Source: Akkermansiaceae bacterium
Lineage (GTDB): Bacteria; Verrucomicrobiota; Verrucomicrobiia; Verrucomicrobiales; Akkermansiaceae
Assembly (NCBI GenBank): GCA_012032235.1
Contig: JAAURL010000004.1
Coordinates: 1 to 33,725 of the forward strand
Length of the DNA: 33,725 nt
Direction of reading: 5' to 3'
The stretch's first letter is position 1, and each line of letters starts with the position of its first letter. Of the stretch, positions 18,841 through 27,351 are shown piece by piece. The position numbers and the translations under genes are program-made. The notes beneath the pieces were generated by a model, which did not search any database, was not told the DNA's origin, and saw nothing but the letters and a program-made list of their open reading frames with translations.

Positions 18841-19611
18841 TTACGCGACTTTCGATTTGCGACCGAGATAGACCTCGATGACTCGTTCATCTGCTTGGAC
18901 TTTATCGACGGGTCCTTCACAGAGAATATGGCCTTGATGAAGGACTGTCACTTTACGACCTTGGGAAATTTGCCTTACAAAGGTCATATCGTGTTCGATG
19001 ACGATGATCGTATGTTTTCCAGCAAGTGATAATAGTAATTCACCTGTGCGATAAGTTTCTTCATCTGTCATGCCAGCAGCAGGCTCATCAACAAGCAAGA
19101 GACGCGCTTCTTGGGCTAGTAACATTCCGATTTCTAACCACTGCTTTTGACCATGAGCCAGAGCACCTGCTTTACGCTGTGCATGATCTGATAGCTTGAT
19201 CGTTTTTAATATATCTTGAATTCGATCTTTTTGCTCGCTTGTAATTTTGCCAAATAGACTATGCCAAATGCTGCGAGACCCGGCGAGTGAAAGTATGAGA
19301 TTTTCAGTCACAGTGTGATCGTTATAAACTGTTGGCGTTTGAAATTTCCTACCAATACCAAGTCGGTAGATCTCATATTCATTGAGCTTTAATAAATCAT
19401 GCTTGCTGTCATCCCACATGAGCGTGCCCTCATCGGGCTTGGTGCGTCCTGTGATGAGATCGAGAAACGTTGTCTTGCCAGCACCGTTTGGACCGATGAC
19501 CGTCCGCAACTCACCTTCATCGAGATAGAAATTCAGATCATTGATTGCTTTGAAGCCGTCAAACGTTTTGTTGAGTCCTTCAGCGGCGAGAAGAAATGGT
19601 TTTTGGCTCAT
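18841..19611 (-). CDS. urtD: Urea ABC transporter ATP-binding protein UrtD
   Basis: 256 residues; the ATG overlaps the urtC stop (ATGA). LivG-like ATPase with Walker [10 protein letters not shown] at residues 40-48, signature [15 protein letters not shown] (Ala-His-Gly variant usual for UrtD) and Walker [12 protein letters not shown] followed by the switch His (IVIEHDM). Partners UrtE to energise urea import through UrtB/UrtC. Confidence 0.93.
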   Translation of the reverse strand: MSQKPFLLAAEGLNKTFDGFKAINDLNFYLDEGELRTVIGPNGAGKTTFLDLITGRTKPDEGTLMWDDSKHDLLKLNEYEIYRLGIGRKFQTPTVYNDHTVTENLILSLAGSRSIWHSLFGKITSEQKDRIQDILKTIKLSDHAQRKAGALAHGQKQWLEIGMLLAQEARLLLVDEPAAGMTDEETYRTGELLLSLAGKHTIIVIEHDMTFVRQISQGRKVTVLHQGHILCEGPVDKVQADERVIEVYLGRKSKVA

Positions 19612-20735
19612 GACTCGACTACTTCTTTAGGATTTGAAATTTCAGATGCTCCGCCTTTACGGCGAAGTTTGTGATAAAGATCACGCAGTTGCTGAGGCAG
19701 TCCGACGATGCCTTTTGGCATAAACATGACGACTAGTACAAATACGCCACCCAGAATTAGCAACCAACTATCAGGATACTCGCGTGTCGCCCAGCTCTTC
19801 AAGGCATTCACGAAAATAGCACCAATTACAGGGCCGAGTAGTGTCCCCCGTCCACCGAGTGCGACCCATACGATGACTTCCAGAGACTTATCCGTCGTCA
19901 TTTCGCTGGGATTGATAATGCCGACTTGCGGCACATATAGCGCACCTGCCGCAGCGGCGATCATTGAACTGATAACAAAGATGAAGAGCTTAAAGTTCGC
20001 CGTGGAATAACCAGAAAATAAAACTCGATTCTCAGAATCACGAATTGCGCGTTGAATCAGGCCAAACTTGGAACGTGTTAGCCATTTACAACCGAAAATT
20101 ACAGCGATCATCAACACAGCAGTGCAAATATATAAAATGCGCTGTGTCTCAGGCGTGCGAAGATTAGCTCCTAAAATTGTGCGAAAATCGGTAAAGCCGT
20201 TATTTCCACCCATCAATAAATCGTTACGGAAAAATAGCAGAGATGCTCCGTAAGTCAGAGCCTGAGTTAATATGGAAAAATAAACGCCTTTGATGCGTGA
20301 TCGGAACGCGAGATATCCAAAGATATAAGCGATCACACCAGGGACGATAAAAACCATCGCGATCGCAAACGGAAACGAATAGAATGGCTCCCAAAAAGAT
20401 GGCAACTTGGTATGCCCTAGGAATACCATGAAATCAGGAAGATCATTTTTGTAGGCACCTAGCTTACCGATCATTAACATGAGATGCATTCCAAACATAT
20501 AACCACCCAGGCTGAAAAATAAAGCCTGGCATAAGCATAACAATCCCGTATATCCCCACAATAAATCTACAGAAATCGCCATGATACCATAACATAGATA
20601 TTTACCCCAAAGATTGAGTGTAAAATCGGATATCATGCCGAATGAATTTAACATCGGCATCACTACGACGAAGAAAATCGCAGCGATGATGAGAAACGGA
20701 AGCTGGATGCGGTTAGTGACGAGTGGAGTGGTCAT
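19608..20735 (-). CDS. urtC: Urea ABC transporter permease UrtC
   Basis: 375 residues, ATG six bases after the urtB stop. LivM-like permease with about ten hydrophobic segments, the first at [16 protein letters not shown]. Family motifs are [38 protein letters not shown] and [16 protein letters not shown]. The cytoplasmic tail is basic ([12 protein letters not shown]). Forms the membrane channel with UrtB. Full length and uninterrupted. Confidence 0.93.
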   Translation of the reverse strand: MTTPLVTNRIQLPFLIIAAIFFVVVMPMLNSFGMISDFTLNLWGKYLCYGIMAISVDLLWGYTGLLCLCQALFFSLGGYMFGMHLMLMIGKLGAYKNDLPDFMVFLGHTKLPSFWEPFYSFPFAIAMVFIVPGVIAYIFGYLAFRSRIKGVYFSILTQALTYGASLLFFRNDLLMGGNNGFTDFRTILGANLRTPETQRILYICTAVLMIAVIFGCKWLTRSKFGLIQRAIRDSENRVLFSGYSTANFKLFIFVISSMIAAAAGALYVPQVGIINPSEMTTDKSLEVIVWVALGGRGTLLGPVIGAIFVNALKSWATREYPDSWLLILGGVFVLVVMFMPKGIVGLPQQLRDLYHKLRRKGGASEISNPKEVVES

Positions 20736-20741
20736 CGTATA

Positions 20742-22493
20742 TCAATCAAGACTGCGCGAACGTGTGGCAAAAATGCCTGCTGGTCGCCATTGCAGGAAAA
20801 GGATGATGGCTGCGAGAACGAGAATTTTCCCCGTCACAGGATTGCCAAGATATTGTTGTAAGGATTGATCCACGATTCCTATGCCCAGCGCGCTAATCAC
20901 AGTACCAAGTATATTTCCAACACCGCCGACGACGACAGTCATGAATGAATCGACGATATAGTTTTGCCCTAGCGATGGCCCAACGTTGCCGATTTGTGAT
21001 AAAAAGGCACCCGCTAATCCTGCTAAACCGCAGCCGAATGAAAAGGTCATCATATTGACTCGCTCGGTCCGCACGCCCATGCAGGCTGCCATGTTGCGAT
21101 TTTGCATCACTGCACGAATCAACAAACCAAGCGATGTTTTATTTAATACGAGCCAAGTAACAACAATGATAAGCACAGCAAATCCGATTACGAATACGCG
21201 GTTCCAACCAAAGGTAATATCATTGATCGTCCAGTTTCCCGAAAGCCAATTGGGGCTTACCACCTGCACGTTGTTTGATCCAAAGATCAGTCGGAACAAC
21301 TGTTGCATAACTAAAGAAATCCCCCAAGTCGCTAGCAATGATTCCAGTGGACGCTTATATAAAAAGCGAATCACGGATCTTTCTAATAACAAACCAATCA
21401 ATGCCGCTGTAATGAAACTCATGGGCAATGCGACAACAAAATACCAGCCCATGCTACCTGGTGATAAATTCATGCCAGGCAAAGAAATCGATTGGCCAAA
21501 CGGGGAAATCTGCAGACCCGATGAAAATAGATTTTGAATCACATATGTCGTATAGGCACCGATGGCGATGAACTCGCCGTGAGCCATATTGATAATTCCC
21601 ATCAACCCGAACGTGATCGCGAGACCGATCGCCACAACGAGTAATACCGAGCCTAAAGATAAACCGCGAAAGCCTGTACCAATCGCATTGATTGTAGATA
21701 TGTGGCTTTCTATCTTCGCAATCGCATTCTTAGCTGCTGCGATAAGCTCTGAATTTTTCGCTTCGGTAGCCTCTTTGAGGGTCGTTTGAAGACTATCTTT
21801 CGCAGCGAGCGATTTAAGCTCTCCGAGTTGATTGCACGCTGCCATTTTCTCAGCAGATTGAGCGGAGCGAAGCTGAATGATCGCAATCGTTTCGTCTAAA
21901 GCACGCAATGCTTTGGGATCTTTTTCCGTCGTTTTCAGCAGCTGTAAGGCAGGAAGTTTCTCCGCATTTTGTCCGATAGCAGAGTCCTGAATGGCGCGAA
22001 TTCTTTTGATCAAATCAGGATCTGCTAGAGCTGCTAGATCCGTGACTTCTTTCATGGCTTTTCGTAGACCAGAACTTGTGTCCAAGAAATCCACTGCCTT
22101 TGGATTGATGCGGACTTCGCTGCCATCTGCTTTTAGCACTGGGGTGTTATCGAAAAGTTTCAGCGTGGCGAAAGTTCCACTAGCATCTGCTGATCCTGTT
22201 AGGATGACTGGAATTGAAACGTCATTAGCGTCTTTGCTGATAAAAATTTCACCTTTCTTCCATTTTTCAATCCACATCACTACCTCTGGCGATGGTTGAG
22301 ACTTGAGAGAAAGAATGATTTCGCGTTGTTCAGATGTTTTATCTGTGGCTGCAGCAGCAGCGATGATTTCGCGAACAGGCTTGGTATTCGCTGGCTCTGT
22401 ATTTTGTGCATGTGCCAAGGACACAGCTATCCAAAACAGCAGAATACTGTGCGATAGCTGGTTGATAAAACCTAATCTAGTAAAGCGATACAT
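20742..22493 (-). CDS. urtB: Urea ABC transporter permease UrtB (long form)
   Basis: 583 residues, ATG 22493. A signal peptide-like N-terminus (SILLFWIAVSLAHAQ) is followed by about 240 polar, Ala/Lys/Glu-rich helical residues with no membrane helix; the LivH-like permease begins near residue 277 (GLSLGSVLLVVAIGLAITFG). Permease hallmarks are GLMGIINMAHGEFIAIGAY, RAVMQNRNMAACMGVRT and VVVGGVGNILGTVISALG. Long UrtB forms with an exported N-terminal helical domain are known in other bacteria. The role of that domain is unclear; it may contact UrtA in the periplasm. It leads the urtBCDE run. Confidence 0.93.
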   Translation of the reverse strand: MYRFTRLGFINQLSHSILLFWIAVSLAHAQNTEPANTKPVREIIAAAAATDKTSEQREIILSLKSQPSPEVVMWIEKWKKGEIFISKDANDVSIPVILTGSADASGTFATLKLFDNTPVLKADGSEVRINPKAVDFLDTSSGLRKAMKEVTDLAALADPDLIKRIRAIQDSAIGQNAEKLPALQLLKTTEKDPKALRALDETIAIIQLRSAQSAEKMAACNQLGELKSLAAKDSLQTTLKEATEAKNSELIAAAKNAIAKIESHISTINAIGTGFRGLSLGSVLLVVAIGLAITFGLMGIINMAHGEFIAIGAYTTYVIQNLFSSGLQISPFGQSISLPGMNLSPGSMGWYFVVALPMSFITAALIGLLLERSVIRFLYKRPLESLLATWGISLVMQQLFRLIFGSNNVQVVSPNWLSGNWTINDITFGWNRVFVIGFAVLIIVVTWLVLNKTSLGLLIRAVMQNRNMAACMGVRTERVNMMTFSFGCGLAGLAGAFLSQIGNVGPSLGQNYIVDSFMTVVVGGVGNILGTVISALGIGIVDQSLQQYLGNPVTGKILVLAAIILFLQWRPAGIFATRSRSLD

Positions 22494-22513
22494 GTATTCA
22501 GGCTCTTAAAAAG

Positions 22514-22529
22514 AGCACCGTTCATGCCA
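22514..22529 (-). promoter_or_regulatory. Sigma-54-like -24/-12 promoter before urtB
   Basis: On the minus strand TGGCATGAACGGTGCT keeps GG and GC 12 bases apart and also the consensus G after the -24 box. The predicted start is only about 10 bases before the urtB ATG, so the leader would be short. A small perfect inverted repeat (GCTCTT/AAGAGC, 22502-22516) overlaps the -12 side. Confidence 0.5.
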
Positions 22530-22559
22530 GCCTTGGATGAAATTTCTAGATAGCGTGCT

Positions 22560-22590
22560 AAAAAAGCGCCAAAGGCGAGGTGGCTTTGGG
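22560..22590 (-). terminator. Rho-independent terminator of the dehydrogenase-rex-sigma operon
   Basis: On the minus strand CCAAAG and CTTTGG pair around a nine-base loop, followed by CGC and six T. It lies about 35 bases after the YfbK-like gene stop and just before the urtB promoter. Confidence 0.65.
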
Positions 22591-22623
22591 ATGATTCAAT
22601 GCTTTTTAGCTTATGCGATCAGT

Positions 22624-23841
22624 CTAGAAGCTTAGCGATTCGTTGACCAGATTGACGAAATCTGCGCGGTCTTTCGCGAGACTATCAGATGTGATTTCGC
22701 GGGCGAGGGCGGAAAGGGTTTGCTTATCCAATACGCCAGCTTGTTCTCCGGCTAGCCATTGGGAATAGGAGCAAATGAGTGCGGCGAACCGTGCATCATC
22801 GGATGGTTCGTTGGCGGATTTTTGGACTAGGGAAAGAGTGGGAGCAGCCTTTCCATTGACTGACCATTGCAGGGAGCCGAGGTCAGTGTTTTGTTTGGCC
22901 AGATCGATCTCGATCGCCATGGTCGTGGAGCTATTGGCTAACAAGGTGCTCGTTTGGCGTTCCGTAAGTTCTCCGGATTTTGATTTAAATCCTAACAATT
23001 TATAATGAGAGACTGCTTGGGAGTCGGGATGAAATGTGAGACTGACTTCACAATCTGCTTTTGAATTTCCCCGCAGGGAAATTAGTAAAAGCTTGGCTGA
23101 GGGTCTCCACGGGCAGGAGATTATTTCGCTGGTGAGCGTAGCAGTGTGAGAGCTCGCGCCGCTGTCGCGATTGTCGGGATGCCAAGTTTCGATTCCGCTG
23201 CGGGCGATGGAGGCGATTCCGTTGAGGCGCAGCGGGAAATGATTTAGAATCTCCTCGCAGCGGATGGTCTCTGGCGAAGGAAGTTTCTTTTCTGTGCGGA
23301 TGGATTTTAAGATTTCCGCGTAATTGGAATCTGCGATTTTTGCGGGTAAGTTCAGCTTTGGATGATCGAGAGAATTTCCCGCGCTGCGTGGCTGGGAACT
23401 GGAACTTTCTGTTTGAATGGCAGGAGCGATGGCAACTTCGCTGGATGATTGCCCGGGCAAGGATTCGTTTTTCGTGACGGTGATAGAGTCGTCAGGGATT
23501 CGCAGCAAAATGAAGGTGCTCAGTGTGAGAATTGCGGCCGCAGATGCTGGGATAAACCAGGTTTTTAGCGTTTCTGAAATTTTGGAGAAAAAAGGCGTCG
23601 TCTCTGGTTGATCGAGCTGCGAAGCGATTTTCAACACTTCTGCCCGCTGTGCAGGCAGAAGTGTCGCGGGGGGAACTTGGAGCTCTTTCGTTAAGAGCTG
23701 ATTGAATTTTTGAAGCTCTTGAATTTCTAATTGGAGTTCTGGATTTTCAGCGACGACGTAGTCCATCGCGGTCATTTCATCCTCACCTAGCTGGCCTAGT
23801 GTGTAGGATGTTAGATGTGGATCGTCGTGACCTGTTTCCAT
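22624..23841 (-). CDS. Anti-sigma/YfbK-like membrane protein lacking the vWA domain
   Basis: 405 residues, ATG 23841, 25 bases after the sigma factor gene. The N-terminus (DDPHLTSYTLGQLGEDEMTA) looks like the anti-sigma-type region seen before YfbK-family proteins. A membrane helix is at about 94-116. Residues 173-262 match the domain that precedes vWA in YfbK proteins (KLPSPETIRCEEILNHFP, then SCPWRPSAKLLLISLRG). Residues about 264-405 match the part that follows it (EVSLTFHPDSQAVSHYKLLGF; DDARFAALICSYSQWLAG). The roughly 180-residue vWA domain with its DxSxS metal site is absent between LRGNSKA and DCEVSL. The likely role is restraining the neighbouring ECF sigma factor. Domain calls are from memory of the family. 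Confidence 0.7.
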   Translation of the reverse strand: METGHDDPHLTSYTLGQLGEDEMTAMDYVVAENPELQLEIQELQKFNQLLTKELQVPPATLLPAQRAEVLKIASQLDQPETTPFFSKISETLKTWFIPASAAAILTLSTFILLRIPDDSITVTKNESLPGQSSSEVAIAPAIQTESSSSQPRSAGNSLDHPKLNLPAKIADSNYAEILKSIRTEKKLPSPETIRCEEILNHFPLRLNGIASIARSGIETWHPDNRDSGASSHTATLTSEIISCPWRPSAKLLLISLRGNSKADCEVSLTFHPDSQAVSHYKLLGFKSKSGELTERQTSTLLANSSTTMAIEIDLAKQNTDLGSLQWSVNGKAAPTLSLVQKSANEPSDDARFAALICSYSQWLAGEQAGVLDKQTLSALAREITSDSLAKDRADFVNLVNESLSF

Positions 23842-23866
23842 GTTAGGGTGAATGGGAAATTTTTAA

Positions 23867-24466
23867 CTAGCCGCGTAAGTCAGTGGGAATCATTTCACGG
23901 AGTCGTTTCAAGCCGGCATGAAGGAGAAAGCCGACGTTGCTGATACTGTGGCCAGTGATCTCGTGGATTTCTTGATAGCTAAGGCCTTGTTGAAATTTAA
24001 GAATGATGGCTTCACGCTGGTTAGGGGTGAGGCGATCCAGATAAGCGCTGAGGCGATGAGATTGTTCCTGTTGAGAAAGGTTTTCGTCAGGCTGCAGATC
24101 AGAAGATGGAATGCTCTGTGCCTGGGCATCTTCAAGTGGTTGAATACGTTTATTTTTGCGGAGAATGTCAAAAGCTCGGTTGCGACAAACGGTGAAAAGC
24201 CAAGATTTGAGGTTGTCGCAGACTTTTTCCTCATCCTGATGGCATAGCCGCAAAAAGCTATCTTGGACCACGTCACGGGCCAAATCCAAGTCGTTGAGGA
24301 TGGTGAATGCATAGGCAATGAGCGGTGATTCGTAATCCAACAGTGCTTGTTCGATGAATTCCTCCTTGGTGCGTGCGGGAGTTGAGAATGAGGAAGTGAT
24401 CGACTTCTCACTTTGAACGGAAGTTCCAAGTGAAACCTTAGATGAATTTTCAGAATCTTCCGGCAT
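23867..24466 (-). CDS. ECF-type RNA polymerase sigma factor
   Basis: 199 residues; the ATG starts one base after the rex stop, so they are coupled. Sigma region 2 is at about residues 42-110 (YAFTILNDLDLARDVVQDSFLRL; LKSWLFTVCRNRAFDILR). Region 4 is at about 140-195 (LDRLTPNQREAIILKF; GLSYQEIHEITGHSISNVGFLLHAGLKRLRE). A 35-residue low-complexity N-terminal extension is present. The next gene is a likely membrane-bound partner. Target promoters are unknown. Confidence 0.9.
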   Translation of the reverse strand: MPEDSENSSKVSLGTSVQSEKSITSSFSTPARTKEEFIEQALLDYESPLIAYAFTILNDLDLARDVVQDSFLRLCHQDEEKVCDNLKSWLFTVCRNRAFDILRKNKRIQPLEDAQAQSIPSSDLQPDENLSQQEQSHRLSAYLDRLTPNQREAIILKFQQGLSYQEIHEITGHSISNVGFLLHAGLKRLREMIPTDLRG

Positions 24467-24467
24467 G

Positions 24468-25106
24468 CTAGCGGACGAAGTAACTGAGGTGCTCTAATTC
24501 CAGCGCGAGATCGACGTTATTGACGGTGACATCAGGATTTACATCTAGCACCACAGGGGAGAAATTGAGCACGCCCAAGATACCAGCGGCGACGAGTCGA
24601 TTGACGACGCTCTGGGCGAACTCGACCGGGACGCAAAGGATGGCGAGTTTGACGTTTTTCTCTGCGATGAATTTTTCCAGATCATTGTCAGGAAAAACGG
24701 GGATTTGTACACCGCGTGCACGTGCTCCTTCTGGATTAGAATCAAACGCTGCGAGAACCTCGAAGCCTTCTTTTTCAAATCCATGATAGCGCAGTAAGGC
24801 GGAGCCGAGATTTCCCGCTCCTACCAAAATAACGGGTTGGAGATGTTCCCTGCGGAGGGTCTCCCGGATGGTGGAGGAAAGTAGTTCCACTGGGTAACCT
24901 AGCCCGCGTGTGCCGAATTGGCCGAAATAGGCGAGGTCTTTGCGAAGTTGCGCGGACTTGACTCCAGCGGCTCTGGCCAGAGTGGAAGAGCTGACGGTAT
25001 CCACGCCATTTGCTTCCAGCTTCTGCAGGCAGCGATGATAAATCGATAGGCGATAGACTGCTTTGCTCGGAATATCGATTTTCTCAATTTTTTCAGGCTG
25101 GTCCAC
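24468..25106 (-). CDS. rex: Redox-sensing transcriptional repressor Rex
   Basis: 212 residues with a GTG start 11 bases after the E2 stop. Winged-helix N-terminus (SSSTLARAAGVKSAQLRKDL, residues 40-58, then YFGQFGTRGLGYPV). Rossmann domain with GAGNLG at 96-101 and a conserved Asp (AAFDSNP) for NAD(H). Rex dimers leave DNA when NADH/NAD+ rises and so derepress fermentative or respiratory genes. Sitting directly behind a dehydrogenase complex that makes NADH is a sensible feedback context. I found no clear TTGTGAA-type Rex operator upstream of the operon. Confidence 0.93.
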   Translation of the reverse strand: MDQPEKIEKIDIPSKAVYRLSIYHRCLQKLEANGVDTVSSSTLARAAGVKSAQLRKDLAYFGQFGTRGLGYPVELLSSTIRETLRREHLQPVILVGAGNLGSALLRYHGFEKEGFEVLAAFDSNPEGARARGVQIPVFPDNDLEKFIAEKNVKLAILCVPVEFAQSVVNRLVAAGILGVLNFSPVVLDVNPDVTVNNVDLALELEHLSYFVR

Positions 25107-25117
25107 GGGCAGGAAGA

Positions 25118-26356
25118 CTAGAGATTTTCTGGTTTTTGGAGAAGCTCCGAAACGCGGTTTAGCAGAATGCCAGCACCACCACCATCGACGACGCGGTGGT
25201 CAAAGGTGAGCAGTAGATCCGCTTCTGTAGCGGGGAGAAATGTCTCAACTTGCTTGCTCCAGACGGGCTTTTTCACTCCCGCACCGATGCCGAGGATGAG
25301 CGTTTCATTCGGCAGCGGAATCGGCGTGCCGATGGTGAGCCCGAATGTGCCGAAGTTCGTCACAGTGGCAATACCGCCTGCGCAATCTGCCTCCGTGAGG
25401 CGGCGGCGGCGGGCACGATCCACGAGGTCATCGTATTCGGAAACCAGCTCCTTCAGCGATTTTTGATCTACTTTCCTCACCACGGGAACCACTACGCCGT
25501 CTTCGACCTGGACTGCTACGCCCATGTCGAAAGCACGCGGATGCACGACTTTATCACCGATGAGATAGCCAGCCGTTGTCGGATTTTCTGCAAGGGCGAT
25601 CGCAAAAGTACGCAGCAAATAGAGGGTGAGTCCGGGTTTGGGCGATTGGGCGCGGCGATGATCCAAAACGCGATCTAACAGAGTCGGTAATCCAACCGTC
25701 GCCAGTGGTCGCGTCCAACTGCGGCGCATGGCATCTGCCACGGCCAACCGCATGGGAGACGCGCTAGAGCTGGGCCATGTATCGAGGTAATCGAGAAAGC
25801 GCTCCAAGTCTTCTACCGTCACCCGACCGCCTGCGCCAGTCCCAGCGATGGCGGAAATGTCAGCCTCGCGGATGCCGAGATCATCCATTCTGGCGCGCAT
25901 TCTGGGGGAAATATAATGGGCGCCTAGAACGCCAGTCGGCACGGGCAATCCTTTCACGCTCGGAACGACTGCTGGCGCTTCTTCGTAAGCATCATCATCG
26001 AGAGCGAAGTGTAAATTCGCCTCAGTTTGAGTAGGGCTGTTAGATGAATGCGATGTTGCACGCTTGGCTTCGATCGCTTCTAACGATTCCACTCCGGTAC
26101 GGGCGATTTCATCATTCGTCACTTCTAGTAAACCTAACAGGGTTCCCACTGAGTAGGAAACACCTTCTTGAGCACGTATTTCAGAAACGATGCCGTCACA
26201 TAAAGTGGTCACGCCCATCACGGCTTTATTCGTCTCCACCTCGATCATTTCTTGGTCCGTTTTTACCGCGTCGCCCACGGCTACGCCTAGGCGGATGATG
26301 GTCGCCTCGGCAATGGATTCACCAAGCTGCGGCATGAGAATGGGGACGGTTGGCAT
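25118..26356 (-). CDS. pdhC: 2-oxoacid dehydrogenase E2 (dihydrolipoyl acyltransferase), probably pyruvate
   Basis: 412 residues, ATG. The lipoyl domain has lipoyl-Lys at residue 44 (IEVETNKAVM; ETNKA where ETDKA is commonest). A linker is followed by the E1/E3-binding domain (YISPRMRARMDDLGI ... GAGGRVTVEDLERFL). The catalytic domain has the active-site DHRVVDG at 386-392 (His387, Asp391). It transfers the acyl group from E1 to CoA. Substrate (pyruvate, branched-chain or acetoin) is not provable from sequence alone; no E3 gene is in the window. It is 18 bases beyond the E1beta gene. Confidence 0.9.
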   Translation of the reverse strand: MPTVPILMPQLGESIAEATIIRLGVAVGDAVKTDQEMIEVETNKAVMGVTTLCDGIVSEIRAQEGVSYSVGTLLGLLEVTNDEIARTGVESLEAIEAKRATSHSSNSPTQTEANLHFALDDDAYEEAPAVVPSVKGLPVPTGVLGAHYISPRMRARMDDLGIREADISAIAGTGAGGRVTVEDLERFLDYLDTWPSSSASPMRLAVADAMRRSWTRPLATVGLPTLLDRVLDHRRAQSPKPGLTLYLLRTFAIALAENPTTAGYLIGDKVVHPRAFDMGVAVQVEDGVVVPVVRKVDQKSLKELVSEYDDLVDRARRRRLTEADCAGGIATVTNFGTFGLTIGTPIPLPNETLILGIGAGVKKPVWSKQVETFLPATEADLLLTFDHRVVDGGGAGILLNRVSELLQKPENL

Positions 26357-26374
26357 GATTTTGAAAGGTGGCGA

Positions 26375-27340
26375 TTAGAAGGAGAGCAGCTTTCGGAGTG
26401 CTTCGCAAATCGACTCTGGTGTCGGGCGGTGTGCAGCCCAGAGTTTTGGGTGATAGGGGACTGGAGTATCGCGGGCATTGAGGCGCTGCGGCGGCGCGTC
26501 TAACAGATGGAATCCTTCCTCGGTTACTCGGGAAACGACTTCTGCCGTCACTCCTCCCCATGGGAAGGCCTCTCCCACGGCTAGCAAGCGTCCAGTCCGC
26601 GCCACAGAAGCGAGAATCGTATCGAGATCTAACGGTTTTACGGATCGCAAATCCACCACTTCGATTTCCCAGCCATCCTGGGCTAGTCGGTCTGCCGCAC
26701 GAACGGCTTCATGAACCATCGCACTGTAGGCGACGACGGTGGCGTGCTTGCCGGGACGGGTGATTCTCGCTTGGCCGATGGGTAAATGATCGCCGTTGAT
26801 CGACTTTGCCTTTAACCAGCGATAGAGAAATTTATGCTCACAGTAAATGACTGGATCATCCAAAGCGACTCCGTCTAACAGCATGTGATACGCGTCAGAA
26901 ACAGTCGCAGGTGTTAGCACGACCAGGCCGGGATACTGCGCGTAAATTCCCTCCATGCTCTGGCTATGAAATGGCCCGGAGCCGGGGGTGCCGCCAGATG
27001 GGAGCCGCACCGTGATCGGGATCGGCATGCCAGTCCGGTAAAAGTGCGTGGCGGCTTGATTAACGATTTGGTTAAACGCCAACGAGGAGAAATCTGCGAA
27101 TTGCATTTCCACAATCGGACGCATCCCTTCGATGGCGGCTCCCACTGCCATGCCGATCATCGCGTCTTCGGAAATCGGGGCATCAAATACTCTGTTAGGA
27201 AATTGCTCGGCTAGTCCTTTCGTCGCTTTAAATGCTCCGCCAAAAGTAGCGATGTCTTGGCCGTATAGAAATACGCGCTCGTCGTCGCGCAGGAGTTTTT
27301 CCTGAGCTTCGCGGATGGCATCGATGTAGGTTACGCTCAC
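26375..27340 (-). CDS. pdhB: 2-oxoacid dehydrogenase E1 beta subunit
   Basis: 321 residues from the GTG at 27340 (VSVTYIDAIREA). A TTG at 27400 is also in frame but would overlap the E1alpha end and add an unlike leader. E1beta signatures are TFGGAFKATKGL, FDAPISEDAMIGMAVGAA with catalytic-region Glu58, VRLPSGG, QYPGLVVLTPATVSDAYHML and EVVDLRSVKPLD. With E1alpha it forms the thiamine diphosphate-dependent heterotetramer that decarboxylates the 2-oxoacid. The GTG is 11 bases after the E1alpha stop. Confidence 0.9.
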   Translation of the reverse strand: MSVTYIDAIREAQEKLLRDDERVFLYGQDIATFGGAFKATKGLAEQFPNRVFDAPISEDAMIGMAVGAAIEGMRPIVEMQFADFSSLAFNQIVNQAATHFYRTGMPIPITVRLPSGGTPGSGPFHSQSMEGIYAQYPGLVVLTPATVSDAYHMLLDGVALDDPVIYCEHKFLYRWLKAKSINGDHLPIGQARITRPGKHATVVAYSAMVHEAVRAADRLAQDGWEIEVVDLRSVKPLDLDTILASVARTGRLLAVGEAFPWGGVTAEVVSRVTEEGFHLLDAPPQRLNARDTPVPYHPKLWAAHRPTPESICEALRKLLSF

Positions 27341-27351
27341 TGGGGAATGGT

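Noticed and set aside
20986-21537. 183-codon open frame antisense to urtB
   Set aside because: It lies wholly inside the well-supported urtB gene; composition reflects the opposite strand of membrane-protein codons.
23908-24429. 173-codon alternative frame over the sigma factor
   Set aside because: The other frame encodes clear sigma regions 2 and 4; this one has no recognisable features.
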